In this document: positions 1-7,996 of the stretch, in pieces
Numbering within the stretch: the stretch's first letter is position 1
How the letters are laid out: every line of letters begins with the position of its first letter
Assembly (NCBI GenBank): GCA_964604565.1
Contig: CAZRZN010000066.1
Span: 1 to 17,277, forward strand
Direction: 5' to 3'
DNA from: CAZRZN01 sp964604565
GTDB lineage: Bacteria > Pseudomonadota > Alphaproteobacteria > Rhodobacterales > Rhodobacteraceae
Length of the DNA: 17,277 nucleotides
The notes under the pieces: model-generated
Database searches by the model: none
Seen by the model: only the letters and a program-made list of their open reading frames with translations
Told to the model about the DNA's origin: nothing
Program-made: the position numbers and the translations under genes

Positions 1-180
1 TTCCCCTCTCTCCCCAGCCGGGAATATCGACTAGCCGCTGCCCGAATCGGCCCGGACACAAACCCGCCGCGAATATCGATGTCAGAGGGTTTTCTTGCAG
101 GACCGAACAAACGCTGGCGGGCGAAGTGCGTATTCGTGCCGCACCCAATGCGCCATGCGACGGACTGTGGTGGGATAAGA

Positions 181-1074
181 TCAGATTTCCGTCCGCAGAT
201 CCGCGCGGCGCGTCCAGTCCCAGTAAAGCGCATTCAGACGCGACGCCACCGGGCCGGGTTTGCCATTGCCAAACACCCTGTCATCCACCCGGCAGATTGG
301 CAGCACGCCACCGCCAGAGGATGACAAGAAGACTTCATCCGCCTCCAGAAACTCTTCGAGCGGCAATGTGCGGATCTCGGTCTCCAGCCCGATCTCCTGC
401 GCCATTTCCAGCGTCGTGCGGCGGGTAATGCCCTGCAACACCCCCAGATCCGGCGTGATCAGCCGATCTCCCTTGAGGGCAAAGGCGTTGAACCCCGGAC
501 CCTCGGTCACATTGCCCGCATGATCACACAGCAGGACCGTCTCAAACCCCGCGTCCTTGGCCTCGAACAGGCCGGCGGTGAAATCACCCCAGTGATAGTT
601 TTTCGCGCGTGGATTGACACTGTCGGCGGGGATGCGGCGCACCTCCTTTGCGATCCAGACAGAGGCGCCGCTGTCCACCACATCGGGCTTTATCACATGC
701 ACATAGGGCACGACCCAAGCGTAGAAATGGTTCAGACAATCCCGCGGATCGCGCGATCCATGCACCCGAGGCACGCCGCGCGCCACGACCATCGCGCAAT
801 AGGCGTCCCGCAGGCCCGATGCGCGCACCATCTCCGTCAGCGCGCTGCGGATCTCGTCCCGGCCTTCAGCGATTTGGTAGCGGCCCGCGTCAATCGTCGC
901 CATGAACCGCTCAAGGTAGTCTTCGAGCCGGAAGAATCCGCCGTCCACCACAGGCACAACATCATAGGCAATGTCTGAATGGGTCAGGCCCCAGTCGGTG
1001 ACACCGATCTTTGCCTCGGCCACCGGCATGATCCTGCCCGCCATCCAGGCCGCGCCATGTGAAAGATCGCTCAT
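181..1074 (-). CDS. Fold-type IV PLP aminotransferase, (R)-amine-transaminase-like
   Basis: A 297-residue class IV (BCAT / D-amino acid transaminase fold) PLP enzyme that should transfer an amino group between an amine or amino acid and a keto acid in the cytosol. Seen: the probable Schiff-base lysine K158 in NPRAKNYHWGDF, the PLP-binding stretch VTEGPGFN (E191), LQGITRR further on, and an N-terminal active-site segment HSDIAYDVV. From memory of the family, HSDxxYDV, VKNxxWGD and TEGxGFN occur in fungal (R)-selective amine transaminases such as that of Aspergillus terreus, and the resemblance runs over most of the length. A branched-chain or D-amino acid transaminase remains possible. I chose the ATG at 1074 over one 21 codons upstream because it forms an ATGA overlap (1071-1074) with the upstream aminotransferase stop, implying coupled translation. 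Family assignment is firm; substrate is inference. Confidence 0.85.
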   Translation of the reverse strand: MSDLSHGAAWMAGRIMPVAEAKIGVTDWGLTHSDIAYDVVPVVDGGFFRLEDYLERFMATIDAGRYQIAEGRDEIRSALTEMVRASGLRDAYCAMVVARGVPRVHGSRDPRDCLNHFYAWVVPYVHVIKPDVVDSGASVWIAKEVRRIPADSVNPRAKNYHWGDFTAGLFEAKDAGFETVLLCDHAGNVTEGPGFNAFALKGDRLITPDLGVLQGITRRTTLEMAQEIGLETEIRTLPLEEFLEADEVFLSSSGGGVLPICRVDDRVFGNGKPGPVASRLNALYWDWTRRADLRTEI

Positions 1075-2270
1075 GCGCCCTGCCCCTGAAAGACCGCGCC
1101 TACCTCTGCCCGGATGATGCGGGCGATCAACGCGCAATCGTCGAGCGAGAATGTCAGCGGCAGGCGCATGTCGACGATGCCGCGCAGGATCCGGTCGGTT
1201 TCCGGCATCGGCTGCGACGGGGCATAGCGCCAGCTGTCATAGCGCGAGGTAAAGCCCACCGGCTCTGACCCGCCGAACCATTTCAGTTCCACACCGCGCG
1301 CGGCACATCGGGTCAAGACTTGCTGGACGGCCCCGCGCGTCCAGTCCAGCAGCAGAAACTGGATCGAGGATCCGACAAAACGCTCTGCCTCCGGACGGTG
1401 TGTCAGCCGCAAACCGGGAGTGCCGCGCAGCCCCTCCTCGACCACCGCATAGCGGGCGTTCCAGCGGTCAACCTGAGTGTCCAGATCCTGCAACTGCGGG
1501 CGCAGGATCGCGGCGCGCAGATTGTCCATCCGGCCGGAGACATTGGGGGTGGTATATTTCACCCGTTCGAACACCTCCGGTCCCGGCGCGGCCAGATGCC
1601 TTTCATACAGCATGTAGGACCCCGACAGCATGACGGCACGGGCCGCGATCTCCTCGTCGTCGGTGACGAGGAAACCGCCCTCACCCGAGTTGACATGCTT
1701 GTAGGTCTGCATTGAATAGCAGCCCACCGTGCCATGCCGCCCCGAAGGCACGCCCTGCCACGCGGCACCCATCGTATGCGCACAATCCTCGATCACGATG
1801 ACACCGGCGGCATCGCAGATCGCCATCAGCCGGTCCATGTCGCACAGATGCCCGCGCATGTGGCTGAGCATCAGGACCTTGGCCCCGTCCGCCTTGGTGG
1901 CGAGATCTTCGAGGTCGATCACCAGATCCTCCGTGACGCCGACGAACACCGGGACCGCACCAACGCTGGCAATCGCGCCGGGCACTGGCGCCAGCGTGAA
2001 GGCATTGGTCAGCACGGGATCGCCGGGCTGCACACCCACGGCGCGCAGCGCACAGCCAAGCGCGTAGCCGCCCGAAGCGACCGCGAGGCAATAGCGCGCG
2101 CCGGTCATCGCGGCGAATTCCTGCTCCAGCAGGGCAGCATGCGACGTCTCGCCCGGTGCAGTGTTGTAGCGGTGCAGCCGACCGCCGCGCATGACCTCCA
2201 CCGCGGCGGCGATGGCGGCCTCGGGAATGGGTTCCTGCTGGGTGAAACTGCCTGTGAAACGCTCTGTCAT
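1071..2270 (-). CDS. DegT/DnrJ/EryC1/StrS-family aminotransferase
   Basis: A 399-residue fold-type I PLP enzyme of the DegT/DnrJ/EryC1/StrS family, whose members usually aminate keto-sugars bound to nucleotides, though some act on other substrates. Seen: an N-terminal region with RYNTAPGETSHAALLEQEFA, a phosphate-binding type segment AVASGGYALGCAL (about 63-75), IEDCAHTMGA carrying the pyridine-nitrogen aspartate D162, and the probable catalytic lysine K191 in QTYKHVNSGEGGFLVTDD. Length fits the family. No nucleotide-sugar or polysaccharide genes lie nearby, so the usual sugar role is not supported by context. Its stop overlaps the start of the downstream class IV aminotransferase by four bases, and it is divergent from the MmgE/PrpD gene across 114 bp. 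I see no strong Shine-Dalgarno sequence before the ATG at 2270. Substrate unknown. Confidence 0.88.
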   Translation of the reverse strand: MTERFTGSFTQQEPIPEAAIAAAVEVMRGGRLHRYNTAPGETSHAALLEQEFAAMTGARYCLAVASGGYALGCALRAVGVQPGDPVLTNAFTLAPVPGAIASVGAVPVFVGVTEDLVIDLEDLATKADGAKVLMLSHMRGHLCDMDRLMAICDAAGVIVIEDCAHTMGAAWQGVPSGRHGTVGCYSMQTYKHVNSGEGGFLVTDDEEIAARAVMLSGSYMLYERHLAAPGPEVFERVKYTTPNVSGRMDNLRAAILRPQLQDLDTQVDRWNARYAVVEEGLRGTPGLRLTHRPEAERFVGSSIQFLLLDWTRGAVQQVLTRCAARGVELKWFGGSEPVGFTSRYDSWRYAPSQPMPETDRILRGIVDMRLPLTFSLDDCALIARIIRAEVGAVFQGQGA

Positions 2271-2384
2271 GCGCCCGGTTTTGCCGCAGCCAACCCGGCG
2301 GGGTCAATCCATTCACGACCCGCAGCCGCCAAATTGGTCGTTTTCTGCACGATCCAGCGGCAGACACCGGGCTAATCTGGGACC

Positions 2385-3722
2385 ATGAGACCGCTGGATT
2401 TCATCCACGCCCTGCGCTGGCAGGACCTGCCCGACGATGTTCGCAGGCAGGCCCGGACATGCCTGCTGGACCTGATCGGGATCGCGGCAGGCGGCCTTGG
2501 GACCGATCTGTCGCGGATCATACGCGATCACGCCGCCGAGGATTTCCCCGGAGAAACCCCCATGTTGTTCGACGCGCGCCGCGCGGCGCCCGCGGCGGCG
2601 GCCATGGCGATGGGCATGACGATCGACAGCCTGGATGGTCATGACGGCTACAACCCCGCCAAGGGGCATATCGGCTGTCCATTGCTGCCCGCCTTGCTGG
2701 TCTTCGGTCATGCCGAACGCGTCAGCGGCACGGACTTCCTGACCGCACTGGTCATGGGATATGAATTCGGCGCCCGCGCCTCGGTGGCGCAGCATCTGAC
2801 CTGCCCGGACTACCACACCTCGGGCAGTTGGGGCGCGGTCGTGGCGGCGGCCGGCGGCGCGCGTCTGCTGGGCCTTGACCCGGACCGGACGCGTCATGCG
2901 CTGGGGATCGCCGAATATCACGGGCCGCGCAGCCAGATGATGCGCTGCATCGATCATCCCAGCATGGTCAAGGACGGCTCCGGCTGGGGCGCGCTCACCG
3001 GTGTCTCGGCGGTGCAGATGGCGCGGCGCGGCTTCACCGGGGCGCCTGCCGTCACGGTCGAACAGGCGCCGGAACACTGGACCGGATTGGGGACGGACTG
3101 GCGCATCCTGCAACAGTATTTCAAACCCTATCCGGTGTGCCGCTGGGCGCAGGCCCCGGTCGAAGGCGTTCTTGCCCTGCGGCGGGCGCATGGGCTGACC
3201 GGGGCGGATGTGGCGCGGATCGAGATCGACAGCTTTCACGAGGCGTTGCGCCTTGCCACCGCGCGCCCCCGTTCGTCCGAGGAGGCGCAGTATTCGACAT
3301 CCTTCCCCTGCGCTGTCGCAATGGTCCGGGGCGACATCACGCCAGAGGATCTGACGGGTGCCGCGCTGAAAGATCCCGAAATCCTGCGCCTGTCGGAAAG
3401 CCTGTCGATGACGGAGGACGCCTCCGCCAATGCGGTGTTCCCGGGGCAGCGAAAGGCACGGGTGAGACTGGTCCTGACGACAGGTCAAACGCTGGAAGGG
3501 CCGTGGATGACCCCGCGCTGGGACGCGGAGGCCCCACCCACGGAGGCGGAGATCCGCGCAAAATTTCATGCGCTGGCCGATCCGGTGCTCGGGCGGGAGC
3601 GGGCCGGGGCGATCTCCGACGCCATCGACCAACTGGAGGAGACGCCGCTTTCGGCGCTGACCTACCATCTTTTTCAGGCCGCGCGATGTGAGATTTCCGA
3701 AGGGGAAGAGGCCACGACCTGA
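2385..3722 (+). CDS. MmgE/PrpD family protein
   Basis: A 445-residue protein of the MmgE/PrpD family, which includes 2-methylcitrate dehydratase, cis-aconitate decarboxylase and iminodisuccinate epimerase. Seen in family order: an all-helical start with LLDLIGIAAGG (28-37), DSLDGHDGYNPAKGHIG (81-97), MGYEFGARA (124-132), HTSGSWGAVVAAAGGARLLG (144-163), MVKDGSGWGALTGVSAVQMA (194-213), KPYPVCRWAQAPVEGV (247-262), then a C-terminal alpha/beta portion. No prpB or prpC lies alongside, so a methylcitrate-cycle role is not supported. It is divergent from two aminotransferases, which may share its pathway (inference). GGGA lies only two bases before the ATG, so the ribosome site is poor. The family is clear; the reaction is not. 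Confidence 0.88.
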   Translation: MRPLDFIHALRWQDLPDDVRRQARTCLLDLIGIAAGGLGTDLSRIIRDHAAEDFPGETPMLFDARRAAPAAAAMAMGMTIDSLDGHDGYNPAKGHIGCPLLPALLVFGHAERVSGTDFLTALVMGYEFGARASVAQHLTCPDYHTSGSWGAVVAAAGGARLLGLDPDRTRHALGIAEYHGPRSQMMRCIDHPSMVKDGSGWGALTGVSAVQMARRGFTGAPAVTVEQAPEHWTGLGTDWRILQQYFKPYPVCRWAQAPVEGVLALRRAHGLTGADVARIEIDSFHEALRLATARPRSSEEAQYSTSFPCAVAMVRGDITPEDLTGAALKDPEILRLSESLSMTEDASANAVFPGQRKARVRLVLTTGQTLEGPWMTPRWDAEAPPTEAEIRAKFHALADPVLGRERAGAISDAIDQLEETPLSALTYHLFQAARCEISEGEEATT

Positions 3723-3848
3723 GCATGATCATCGGCGCGGGGGTGATCTGCGGCGGATCCCGACCCGTCGGACAGGCCGTGGCATCCCCTGCAACGGCGA
3801 AACCGACCGGGGGGCAGGCACGCGGGATCGCCGGAGCGATGCGCGACC

Positions 3849-4514
3849 TCAGCCGATCAGCCGACGCACCGTTTCCTCCAACCGGTCGAAATGGTCGATC
3901 ACCGCCTCCGGCGTCAGGGCGTGCACGTCTTCGGCGCCGGGCGGAAAGGTGACAAGGATGCAGGGCACGCCCGCCGCGCTGGCGGTCTTGCGGTCGGTGT
4001 CGCTGTCTCCTACCAGCAAAGACGCCGCCCGCAGCCCGCCGCAGCCGTCCACCGCCGCCCAATAGGGCGCCACGTCCGGTTTGCGCGTGGGCCCCGTGTC
4101 CGCCCCGATCATGGAGCCGAACAGATCCCGCACGCCCAGCCGCGTCAGCAGTGTCTGGGCCAGCGCCTCCGGCTTGTTCGTGCAGATGCCCACCGCGTAA
4201 TCCGCCCGGCGCAGCGCCTCGATCGATTCCACCGCGCCATCGTAGAGCGTGCTGTGATGGTCGATCGCATCGCCGTAGAAATCCAGCAATCGGGGATACC
4301 AGCGGTCCACCTCCGCCGCGGAATACTGTCCGGCGCGCTGCAACCCTTCTGTCAGCATCCGCCGCCCGCCGCGCAGCGCAATGCCACCATCGGCCACGGG
4401 ATCAAGCCGCGCATCGACGCCCATGCCGTCGAAACAGGCATTCGCCGCGGCGATCAGATCGCCGCTGGTGTCCGCCAGCGTTCCGTCCAAGTCAAAAATT
4501 ACGCATTTCCGCAT
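3849..4514 (-). CDS. gph: HAD-superfamily hydrolase, phosphoglycolate phosphatase-like
   Basis: A 221-residue HAD phosphatase that probably hydrolyses 2-phosphoglycolate in the cytosol. Seen: motif I FDLDGTLADT with nucleophile D8 and acid/base D10 at the extreme N terminus, a helical cap of about residues 17-85, motif II ICTNKPEAL with T112, motif III lysine K145 in GPTRKPDVAP, and motif IV VGDSDTDRKTA with D170 and D174. Length and cap type fit Gph of proteobacteria. HAD enzymes are hard to tell apart, and another small phosphate ester could be the substrate. It is divergent from glmU across 110 bp and convergent with the MmgE/PrpD gene across 126 bp. Those 126 bp hold only a small ATCGC/GCGAT hairpin (3827-3840) without a T run. 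Confidence 0.82.
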   Translation of the reverse strand: MRKCVIFDLDGTLADTSGDLIAAANACFDGMGVDARLDPVADGGIALRGGRRMLTEGLQRAGQYSAAEVDRWYPRLLDFYGDAIDHHSTLYDGAVESIEALRRADYAVGICTNKPEALAQTLLTRLGVRDLFGSMIGADTGPTRKPDVAPYWAAVDGCGGLRAASLLVGDSDTDRKTASAAGVPCILVTFPPGAEDVHALTPEAVIDHFDRLEETVRRLIG

Positions 4515-4563
4515 TCATCGTGCCCCTTGTCACATGCCGCAACGCGCCGTGAACCGCGCCGCC

Positions 4564-4591
4564 TTGCACCCTTTGGCCAACCGGATAGAAC
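4564..4591 (+). promoter_or_regulatory. Possible sigma-70 promoter of glmU
   Basis: In the 110 bp divergent gap between the gph-like gene and glmU, TTGCAC (4564-4569) and TAGAAC (4586-4591) are separated by 16 bp, and GGAG for glmU follows at 4615-4618. The match to the housekeeping consensus is partial, so this is only the best candidate I can see. Confidence 0.25.
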
Positions 4592-4624
4592 GGGCGCAAG
4601 AAAGAGGCAATTACGGAGCAGGTC

Positions 4625-5980
4625 ATGAGCACCGCCCTGATCATCCTTGCGGCCGGCAAGGGCACCCGCATGAAATCGGACCGCCCCAAGGTGCTGCACC
4701 GGATCGCGGGTGCCCCGTTGCTGTGGCACGCGATGCGCGCCGGGGCCGCGCTGCACCCGGAACGGACCGTCGTTGTCGCGGGACATGGCTTTGCCGAGGT
4801 CGAAGCCGCCGCGAAGGCCCATGACCCGGATGTGCATGTGGTCGAACAGGCCGAACAGCTTGGCACCGGGCACGCGGTGGCGCAGGCCCTGCCCGCGCTG
4901 GAGGGATTCGAGGGCGATGTTGTCGTGCTCTACGGAGATACGCCTTTCATCTCGCCGGAAACACTGGAGGCGATGCGGAACGCGCGGGCGTCGCATGATG
5001 TGGTTGTGCTGGGCTTCGATGCCGCCACGCCCGGACGCTACGGACGGCTTGTCACCCGGGGCGATGCGCTGGACCGCATCGTGGAGTACAAGGACGCGAC
5101 GCCAGAGGACCGCGCCCTGACGCTGTGCAATTCCGGCGTGATCGCGGCGGACGCGGCCCTGTTGCGGGAGATGCTGTCAAAGGTCGGCAACGACAATGCC
5201 AGCGGCGAATACTATCTGACCGACGTGCCGGGCCTTGCCCGCGCGGCGGGACGCAGCGCCACGGTCGTGCGCTGCGCCGAGGCAGAGACGCTGGGCGTCA
5301 ATTCGCGGGCCGACCTTGCCGCCGCCGAGGCCGCGTTTCAGAACACGGCGCGTGCCAAACTGCTGGAGCTTGGCGTGACGCTTCAGGCGCCGGAGACCGT
5401 GCATCTTGCCTGGGACACGCATCTGGGCCGCGACGCGGAGGTGGAGCCGAATGTCGTCTTCGGCCCCGGCGTGACCGTGGAATCCGGCGCCCGCATCTGC
5501 GCCTTTTCGCATCTGGAGGGATGTCATATAAGTCAGGGCGCGGTGGTCGGCCCCTTCGCCCGGCTGCGGCCCGGCGCCGAACTGGCCGAAAACGCACAAG
5601 TCGGCAATTTTGTCGAGGTCAAGAACGCGCGGCTTGGTGCGGGTGCCAAGGCGAAACACCTGACCTATCTGGGCGACGCCGAGCTTGGCGAGAAGGCTCA
5701 GATCGGTGCGGGCACGATCACCTGCAACTACGACGGTTTTCTCAAGCACCGGACCGTGATCGGCAAGGACGCCTTCATCGGGTCGAACACCATGCTGGTG
5801 GCGCCCGTGACGATCGGCGACGGGGCGATGACCGGTTCCGGATCGACCATCACGCGCGACGTCCCGGCGGGGGCGCTGGGCATCGCCCGCGGCCGGCAGG
5901 AGAACAAGCCGGATTTCGCCACCAGGCTGCGGACTCTCCTGCGGGCGAAGAAAAAGGCAAAACAACAGGACAAGGCCTGA
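4625..5980 (+). CDS. glmU: Bifunctional GlmU: GlcNAc-1-P uridylyltransferase / GlcN-1-P acetyltransferase
   Basis: A 451-residue cytosolic enzyme making UDP-N-acetylglucosamine from glucosamine-1-phosphate, acetyl-CoA and UTP. Seen: the pyrophosphorylase signature LAAGKGTRMKSDRPKVLH (8-25), QLGTGHAV (79-85), LYGDTPFI (102-109) and NSGEYYLTD-type region (191-200) in the N-terminal domain. A left-handed beta-helix of hexapeptide repeats follows from about 255, with the catalytic histidine H345 in AKHLTYLGDAELG and the acetyl-CoA region near GTITCNYDG. The C terminus is lysine-rich (AKKKAKQQ). Length is close to the 456 residues of the E. coli enzyme. GGAG at 4615-4618, six bases before the ATG, supports the start. 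glmS follows after 40 bp, so the two last steps of the pathway are probably co-transcribed. Confidence 0.97.
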   Translation: MSTALIILAAGKGTRMKSDRPKVLHRIAGAPLLWHAMRAGAALHPERTVVVAGHGFAEVEAAAKAHDPDVHVVEQAEQLGTGHAVAQALPALEGFEGDVVVLYGDTPFISPETLEAMRNARASHDVVVLGFDAATPGRYGRLVTRGDALDRIVEYKDATPEDRALTLCNSGVIAADAALLREMLSKVGNDNASGEYYLTDVPGLARAAGRSATVVRCAEAETLGVNSRADLAAAEAAFQNTARAKLLELGVTLQAPETVHLAWDTHLGRDAEVEPNVVFGPGVTVESGARICAFSHLEGCHISQGAVVGPFARLRPGAELAENAQVGNFVEVKNARLGAGAKAKHLTYLGDAELGEKAQIGAGTITCNYDGFLKHRTVIGKDAFIGSNTMLVAPVTIGDGAMTGSGSTITRDVPAGALGIARGRQENKPDFATRLRTLLRAKKKAKQQDKA

Positions 5981-6020
5981 CCGACCGGGCCAGAGCTTTG
6001 AACGCAAGGGATTTCAGGAC

Positions 6021-7838
6021 ATGTGTGGAATTGTAGGCATTCTTGGCACGCACGAAGTCGCCCCGACACTGGTCGAGGCGCTGCGCCGGCTGGAATATCG
6101 CGGCTACGACAGCGCGGGCATCGCGACGGTTTCCGGGGGTAAGCTGGACCGGCGCCGGGCCATGGGCAAGCTGGTGAACCTGTCGGACCTTCTGGTGCAT
6201 AATCCCTTGTCGGGCAAATCGGGGATCGGACACACCCGCTGGGCCACGCATGGCGGGCCGTCGACACTCAACGCGCATCCGCATCTGTCCGGACCGGTTG
6301 CGGTGGTCCACAACGGGATCATCGAAAACTACAAGGAGCTGCGGGCACAGGTCTCCGCCGCCGGGCTCGACCCGGAAACCGAGACGGACACCGAAACCAT
6401 CGCGCTGCTGACGCATCATCTGATGCAGTCGGGGCTTTCCCCGGTGGATGCGGCGCTGGCCTGTATCGACCGGCTCGAAGGCGCCTTTGCGCTGGCCTTT
6501 CTGTTTCAGGGCGAAAACGATCTCATGGTGGCGGCGCGCAAGGGGTCGCCTCTGGCCATCGGCCATGGCGAGGGGGAGATGTATGTCGGTTCCGACGCGA
6601 TCGCCCTCGCGCCGCTGACGCCCGATCTGACCTATCTGGAGGAAGGGGACCGCGCCATCCTGACCCGCGCCGGGGTCGAGATCCGGGACGAGGCGGGCCG
6701 CCTCGCAAACCGAACCAAGCGCCGGGTCCAGATGGACGCCGCCCGCGTGGACAAGGCCGGCTACAAGCATTTCATGGCAAAGGAAATCGCCGAGCAGCCC
6801 CTCGTCCTGTCGAACGCGCTGAACGCCTATCTGACCGACGCGGGGATCGCCCTGCCCGAGCCGGGCATCGACTTTTCCAAAATCGAGCGGTTGACCATGG
6901 TGGCCTGCGGCACGGCCTTTTACGCTTGCCTGACGGCAAAATACTGGTTCGAGCAACTGGCGGGCCTTCCGGTGGAGGTGGATATCGCGTCGGAGTTCCG
7001 GTATCGCGAACCGCCCGTCCTGCCCGGCACGGCGGCATTGTTCGTATCGCAGTCCGGTGAGACCGCCGATACGCTGGCCGCGCTGCGCTACTGTCAGGAA
7101 AAGGCCGACCATATCTATGCGGTGGTGAATGTGCCGGACAGTTCCATCGCACGAGAAAGCGATCTGGCCCTGCCCATCCATGCAGGCATAGAGATCGGCG
7201 TGGCATCGACCAAAGCCTTCACATGCCAATTGAACGTATTGCTTTTGCTGGCGATTTCCGCGGCCGAGGCGCGGGGGCGCATGACGCCCCAAGCGCGGGA
7301 CACCTACCTCAAGGCGCTGCGCGCGCTTCCGGGCACGTTCAACGCGGCGCTGGATCGCGATGAGGTCATCGCCTCTGTTTCGCGCAAACTGGCGGAGGCG
7401 CGCGACATCCTGTTCCTGGGCCGCGGGCTGATGTATCCGCTGGCTTTGGAGGGCGCGCTTAAACTTAAGGAGATCAGTTATATACATGCCGAAGCTTATG
7501 CATCAGGCGAACTGAAACACGGCCCGATCGCGCTGATCGACAAGCATGTTCCCGTTGTGGTCATGGCGCCCAAGGATGCGCTTTTCGAGAAAACGGTGTC
7601 CAACATGCAGGAGGTCATGGCGCGCGGCGGCAAGGTCTGTCTGATCACCGATGCGGAAGGCGCCGCAGCCGTGGGTCAGGACGTGTGGCGCGTGATTCAG
7701 ATGCCGACGGTTCCCGATATTCTGGCGCCCATACTCTATGCGCTCCCGGCGCAATTGCTGGCCTACCATACGGCCATCGCCAAGGGGACGGATGTCGATC
7801 AGCCCCGCAATCTGGCCAAATCGGTCACGGTGGAATAG
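6021..7838 (+). CDS. glmS: GlmS: glutamine--fructose-6-phosphate aminotransferase (isomerizing)
   Basis: A 605-residue cytosolic enzyme that makes glucosamine-6-phosphate from fructose-6-phosphate and glutamine, the committed step toward UDP-GlcNAc. Seen: MCGIVGILG at the start, so Cys2 becomes the N-terminal nucleophile after Met removal; LEYRGYDSAGIA; HTRWATHGGP (71-80); HNGIIENY (98-104). Two SIS sugar-isomerase domains follow, with VACGTAFYA (294-302), SQSGETADTLAAL (343-355), the segment ISYIHAEAYASGELKHGP, and the C-terminal PRNLAKSVTVE carrying the conserved lysine near residue 600. The length matches the E. coli enzyme. It lies 40 bp after glmU. That gap has no room for a glmS ribozyme, which is a feature of Gram-positive bacteria in any case. 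The start is fixed by the catalytic cysteine. Confidence 0.98.
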   Translation: MCGIVGILGTHEVAPTLVEALRRLEYRGYDSAGIATVSGGKLDRRRAMGKLVNLSDLLVHNPLSGKSGIGHTRWATHGGPSTLNAHPHLSGPVAVVHNGIIENYKELRAQVSAAGLDPETETDTETIALLTHHLMQSGLSPVDAALACIDRLEGAFALAFLFQGENDLMVAARKGSPLAIGHGEGEMYVGSDAIALAPLTPDLTYLEEGDRAILTRAGVEIRDEAGRLANRTKRRVQMDAARVDKAGYKHFMAKEIAEQPLVLSNALNAYLTDAGIALPEPGIDFSKIERLTMVACGTAFYACLTAKYWFEQLAGLPVEVDIASEFRYREPPVLPGTAALFVSQSGETADTLAALRYCQEKADHIYAVVNVPDSSIARESDLALPIHAGIEIGVASTKAFTCQLNVLLLLAISAAEARGRMTPQARDTYLKALRALPGTFNAALDRDEVIASVSRKLAEARDILFLGRGLMYPLALEGALKLKEISYIHAEAYASGELKHGPIALIDKHVPVVVMAPKDALFEKTVSNMQEVMARGGKVCLITDAEGAAAVGQDVWRVIQMPTVPDILAPILYALPAQLLAYHTAIAKGTDVDQPRNLAKSVTVE

Positions 7839-7862
7839 CGGCCTAGTGGCGTGCCGTGACCC

Positions 7863-7910
7863 GCTGTCGCCCCGGCGCTTGACAGCCTCACGCCGAAGGG
7901 CGTTCGGGGC
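7863..7910 (+). other. Structured intergenic element (possible pseudoknot) between glmS and cobF
   Basis: The 158 bp between the convergent glmS and cobF genes can fold compactly. GCTGTC (7863-7868) pairs with GACAGC (7881-7886) around a 12-base loop. ACGCC (7890-7894) pairs with GGCGT (7899-7903) around GAAG. GCCCCG in the first loop (7869-7874) is complementary to CGGGGC (7905-7910), which would close a pseudoknot. The complementary strand can form similar pairs. No T run follows on either strand, so it is not a textbook terminator. It could stop or stabilise both converging transcripts, or be a dispersed repeat. Confidence 0.4.
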
Positions 7911-7996
7911 GGCGCCGATTGGCAGCATCAACCCCGGCAGCGGCAACAAGGCAACGGCTGGCGAGGCCCGATCCGTCCGGCCCTGAAGTCCGTGAC

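Noticed and set aside
2302..2378. Promoters in the DegT-MmgE divergent gap (TTGACC on minus at 2307-2302; TAATCT on plus at 2373-2378)
   Set aside because: TTGACC has no good -10 partner, and TAATCT lies only six bases before the ATG with no -35 at the right distance.
2313..3668. 451-codon minus-strand frame opposite the MmgE/PrpD gene
   Set aside because: No family motif, low-complexity Arg/Gln/His-rich composition, and fully opposite a gene with clear family motifs.
3723..3848. Intrinsic terminator between the MmgE/PrpD gene and the gph-like gene
   Set aside because: Only short hairpins (CCGA/TCGG at 3760-3771 and ATCGC/GCGAT at 3827-3840) with no T run on either strand.
5981..6020. glmS ribozyme upstream of glmS
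   Set aside because: Only 40 bases separate glmU and glmS, too short for the ribozyme, which is known from Gram-positive bacteria.
5850..7487. 545-codon minus-strand frame opposite glmS and the end of glmU
   Set aside because: Shadow of the third-position GC bias of glmS; no recognisable domain and no start context.
7879..7907. Perfect TTGACA (7879-7884) as a -35 box
   Set aside because: The bases 17 downstream (GTTCGG) bear no resemblance to a -10 box, no gene follows on the plus strand, and the bases overlap a better-explained inverted repeat.
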